Source: Bacteroidales bacterium (lineage in GTDB: Bacteria; Bacteroidota; Bacteroidia; Bacteroidales; ML635J-15). From it: DNA of 9,450 nucleotides. The first letter of the stretch is position 1, and each line of letters opens with the position of its first letter. The notes beneath the pieces were generated by a model that had not been told where the DNA came from, did no database searches, and was given only the letters and a program-made list of their open reading frames with translations. Shown here one piece after another: positions 6,391 to 9,450 of this stretch. The stretch covers positions 1 through 9,450 of the forward strand of contig JAQVPT010000127.1 of NCBI GenBank assembly GCA_028701945.1, in the 5' to 3' direction. Position numbers and translations under genes: made by a program.

Positions 6391-7596
6391 TTAAAAATTC
6401 AAAAATAGTCCTAATGTTCCCACTAATAATCCTACTAAGATATTGATAATTTTCATAATAGCGAAACTTTTTTTCGATTCAGCCAAAAGAGGGAGCGAGC
6501 CGTGTCCGTCCTGTACAATACTGCTGGCGAGCAATATACTGAAAGGGATTATTCCTTGAATAAACATCACGACAAAAACCAAATGCGGTCCCGACTGTGG
6601 AATTATACCCAATAACAAGGCTAAAATTAGAATGAAAAACATATTATTATAAACCCAAACTCCAACATCAAAATTATGCAATATCAAACTAATAGCAATG
6701 AGGGTTCCAGCAATCCACAAAAATATCTTAAGCAGGTGTGTTTTAATTACATGATTAATTAGATGCTGTTTAACAAAATGTTCGGAGGTAAAAAGAATAA
6801 TAATCAAAGCAAAAAGCGAGCTAATTATAATAGTAATTTTTATCCAGTCAATAGAATGTTCGTGATTATGTTCTGCTTCATGAACTTGATCATTATGATT
6901 TTCATGCTCGCATTCCTCAGCATGAATATGCGTATGTTCAGTTTGAGTACTTTCAGTAATATCGGCAATTTGCACCATTTTACCTGTCTCTTTTTCGGGT
7001 AAACTAAACATTAACTTATTTGAATGCGAATGCCCTATCCAACCTGTTAGAGTTAATGCGAGCACTCCGCCAACGATTGCAACAAGCACCATTCTTGCTG
7101 GCAAGAAACTAATATTACGAAAAGCGAACAAACAGTTATTTTTGTCGTTACAATTTTTCTCATGAATATCGAATGAGAAATCGTGTTTTGCGACAAAGCT
7201 TTTATTTTTAAAAACTTTATCGACAATTATTCCAGTTACAACTGCGAGCATAGCCACTATGGCAAAAATCAAAAGGGCTGTTTTAGGTATCCAAGCGAGC
7301 ATAAAATAAGCCTCATCGCCTGAAGTTGCAATCATAGTTGCGACCAAAGCCCCAAACGACAACATTCGATGCGTATATAAAGAAACTGCGGTAAATGTCC
7401 CCATACAACCAGGAATAAGGCCAAGTAATGTTCCTGTTATTACCTGAACATAAATATTTTTGCTAAGTTTTTGCGAAAGTTTACCTCTCGTCAAGACATT
7501 TACAAACTCAATCAGCAACATCATTATAATTACAAAACTTGTAATCATAAGAGTTTCCTGTACTATCCCTTTCCAGTTAATGTCAAAAATTTCCAT
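6391..7596 (-). CDS. Putative 10-TM heavy-metal/manganese exporter with His-rich loop
   Basis: A 401-residue integral membrane protein, I judge of the family annotated as putative 10-TM heavy-metal exporter, putative manganese transporter or arsenic efflux protein (ArsP_2-like). About nine to ten hydrophobic segments surround a central hydrophilic loop (about 190-250). Two related motifs, GLIPGCMGTF (59-68) and GIIPQSGPHLVF (330-341), suggest two inverted halves; C64 lies in the first. QDGHGSLPLLAESKKSF (362-378) is a further conserved-looking stretch. The loop contains nine His and one Cys between 221 and 247, a likely metal-binding segment. A second hydrophilic stretch (130-158) has C149 and C155. 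Substrate is not determinable from sequence; Mn, Zn or other divalent metals fit the His loop better than arsenic. It lies between the TPR–PD40–OmpA gene (15 nt upstream) and ndk. Confidence 0.8.
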   Translation of the reverse strand: MEIFDINWKGIVQETLMITSFVIIMMLLIEFVNVLTRGKLSQKLSKNIYVQVITGTLLGLIPGCMGTFTAVSLYTHRMLSFGALVATMIATSGDEAYFMLAWIPKTALLIFAIVAMLAVVTGIIVDKVFKNKSFVAKHDFSFDIHEKNCNDKNNCLFAFRNISFLPARMVLVAIVGGVLALTLTGWIGHSHSNKLMFSLPEKETGKMVQIADITESTQTEHTHIHAEECEHENHNDQVHEAEHNHEHSIDWIKITIIISSLFALIIILFTSEHFVKQHLINHVIKTHLLKIFLWIAGTLIAISLILHNFDVGVWVYNNMFFILILALLLGIIPQSGPHLVFVVMFIQGIIPFSILLASSIVQDGHGSLPLLAESKKSFAIMKIINILVGLLVGTLGLFLNF

Positions 7597-7611
7597 ACGT
7601 TAAAATACAAA

Positions 7612-9450
7612 CTAATTGGTGTTTTGTTCAAGCTTCTCGACCGAAATCGCTATTATTTCTATTCTTCTTTCTCTTGATGCTGCTGGGCTATAAATTGAGT
7701 TCCGAGGATCATTAGGATCGTCGCTAACTTTCCCGTCTGAGAGAGTCTTACCAAAGGCAACAAATTCATACTCTATCATTCCCAATTCAATATACTCTCT
7801 AAAGCAGCCGTTTTCCCATTCATAAAAATAATTTACCAAACTCGATATTCTGCGTTTAGCCAAATTATTATTATATTCCACAGTATTTAAAGGACTAGTA
7901 TATCCCTTAATCGTTACGACAATTTTTTGTCCATTTTCAAGTAATTCTCGCATCAGATTAGTAAACTCAAGTAATTTATTGTAATTTTCTTCTACATAAT
8001 AAGAAAAATAGTAATCAACACTATCCAATGCAATAGGTTTTTCTTTTTTCGATAATCCTGCCGAATATCTATCACGATATTGGTCTTTCATTACAATATA
8101 ATCGAAATATGTAGTAGTATAATTTAGTTCTGTAACAGTATCCCAGGAGTTTGGCACTGGCTCATCATTATGAAAATACAAAGCAATAGGCACCAATAAT
8201 TTTGTACGAGTTGTCAAGATTTCGATTTTTTGTTCTTCGATTACCTCTTCGGTAATTACTTTATCAATCTCGTGGTAAAACAAGTCATTGCAACAACTTT
8301 GATGTTCAACAGCAAAGGACGACTTTCGATTACTTGCAAGCACAGCAACATAAGAATTTGGATATATTTTATAATAAAAGTCATTTTGAGCTGAATTCGT
8401 AGGGAATCCAAGATTTTGCAAACTATCCCACACTCTAAAATTACCTTTGACAGAGAAAATATCATAACCGCCAAGATTTTGAAACCAATTTGAGCTAAAA
8501 TACAGCAAAGAATCCTGTACATTATAAAAAGGAGTTATCTCATTTCCAGGAGTATTAACCATACTTGTTGTATCGAAAAAGTCTAAAAATCGAGTATCAT
8601 CAAAGATTGGTCTGCCAAGATTACGCACAAAACCCCATGTTTTATCTGGTAATAATTCACAATAGTACAAATCATATCCCCCCTCTCCTCCCGGACGATC
8701 AGACGACCAGATAAGAACATGAGGTTTTTTTTCACGTTCGGCAATAACTGGATGAGTTGAGTTAGAATTTGGATGATTAATTATTGCCGGTAACTTAATT
8801 GGAATCGACCACTCCCCTTCGATTAGCTCTGAAGAATAGATATATGTATAACCTCCAGCAAAGAAATCAGATAACGTAAAGTACATTTTTTTACCGTTTT
8901 CGGCAAAATGTGGATTTGAAATATCGTATTGATTAAGACTATCAAATGGAGCGAACAGTTGCGATTTACTTTCAGGAATAAAAAAGTTCTTCTTGTAGAG
9001 TCGAGATTTATAATCATTAACCGAATCTTTTAACGGTTTTATAGATGCAAAAACAATAGTAGAATCGTCCATAAATCCTGATGAGAAGTCGCTATATACA
9101 GAGTTTATTGAAGAATCGCATTGCATAATTTTTATTCCACTAGGATTATAATACATTTTCCAAGCGTACTCACAGTTCAAGAGTTCGGCTTTAGCTTTTA
9201 TCACATTAAAGCTAAGGCTGTCAATATGATTTATTTCGAGATATCGTTGAAAAAAATACTGTGCTTTAATGAACTCTTCATTAGCTTTAAGCATTTCTGC
9301 ATAATAAAACACTGCTTCAGGGTATTTATCCGATATTTTTATCGGTTAGATACCTGTAATGCTCAGCGGCTCTAACATAGTCATTATCAAACCTATATGA
9401 CTGTGCAGCTTTCCAAACAATATCATACATTCGTTGATAAAAAACGGAAC
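7612..9450 (-). CDS. TPR–PD40–OmpA-like envelope protein, partial, one frameshift
   Basis: The 5' end is outside the window. From 9450 the TPR frame (…VFYQRMYDIVWKAAQSYRF…) runs to about 9340, where the frame changes by one base at a five-A run (9340-9336) and continues as SDKYPEAVFYYAEMLKANEE to the stop at 7612. The GTG at 9312 is internal, not a real start. Numbering from that GTG, domains are: TPR remainder (1-50), a PD40 propeller (about 70-350) with IWSSDRPGGEGGYDLY (201-216) and LLYFSSNWFQNLGGYDIF (269-286), and an OmpA-like domain (about 373-557) with GYTSP (470-474), N481, L484, R488 and SRERRIEI (546-553). In this OmpA domain HTD has become YTS, losing the Asp that normally binds diaminopimelate. 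No CRD is obvious. A distant paralogue of the two PorE-like proteins. Confidence 0.85.

Noticed and set aside
9310..9312. GTG at 9312 as the true start of the third envelope gene
   Set aside because: TPR sequence continues upstream in the same frame and then, after a one-base shift, to the window edge.
9326..9348. Programmed ribosomal frameshifting at the five-A run
   Set aside because: No stimulatory structure or known recoding family is apparent; a homopolymer indel explains it more simply.

Overview
This AT-rich window almost certainly comes from a member of the Bacteroidota. The evidence is the protein families (TPR–PD40–OmpA envelope proteins, a short ECF sigma factor), the lack of Shine-Dalgarno sequences before the intact genes, and a textbook Bacteroidota promoter (TTTG-N20-TATATTTG) ahead of the sigma factor. 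The genus cannot be read from the sequence. All six intact or near-intact genes lie on the minus strand, so transcription runs from high to low coordinates.

Right part (9450 to 5935): a tightly packed gene string. It starts with an envelope protein with TPR, PD40 and divergent OmpA domains, whose N-terminus lies outside the window and whose frame is broken once near 9336-9340. Next, 15 nt on, is a polytopic permease of the putative 10-TM heavy-metal/manganese/arsenic exporter family with a His-rich loop. After a further 12 nt comes a canonical nucleoside diphosphate kinase.

Middle (5816 to 1379): an ECF sigma factor with its own promoter and no visible anti-sigma partner, a strong hairpin terminator, then two paralogous envelope proteins. 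The first has signal peptide, TPR, PD40 and a carboxypeptidase-regulatory-like β-sandwich. The second adds an OmpA-like peptidoglycan-binding domain, giving the same four-domain order as PorE, a Porphyromonas gingivalis type IX secretion component. A 13-bp perfect inverted repeat pairs the region after the sigma gene with the start codon of the next gene and could silence readthrough transcripts. A hairpin terminator closes the unit.

Left part (1 to 1378): no intact gene. A decayed small gene sits at 1129-1440. At about 4-961 lies an element that, read on the minus strand, looks like an integron gene cassette: GTTAGCTGC at its start, decayed coding relicts in the middle, GCAGCTAAC, and then an unusually long attC-like imperfect hairpin ending at the window edge. 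No integrase is visible. It could be the edge of a cassette array lacking an integrase, or a non-autonomous element with terminal inverted repeats. This is the most unusual part of the window.

Working model (inference): the sigma factor and the PorE-like proteins form an envelope or secretion-anchoring module; the permease–ndk string is a separate transcription unit; the left flank is a repeat-rich accessory patch.
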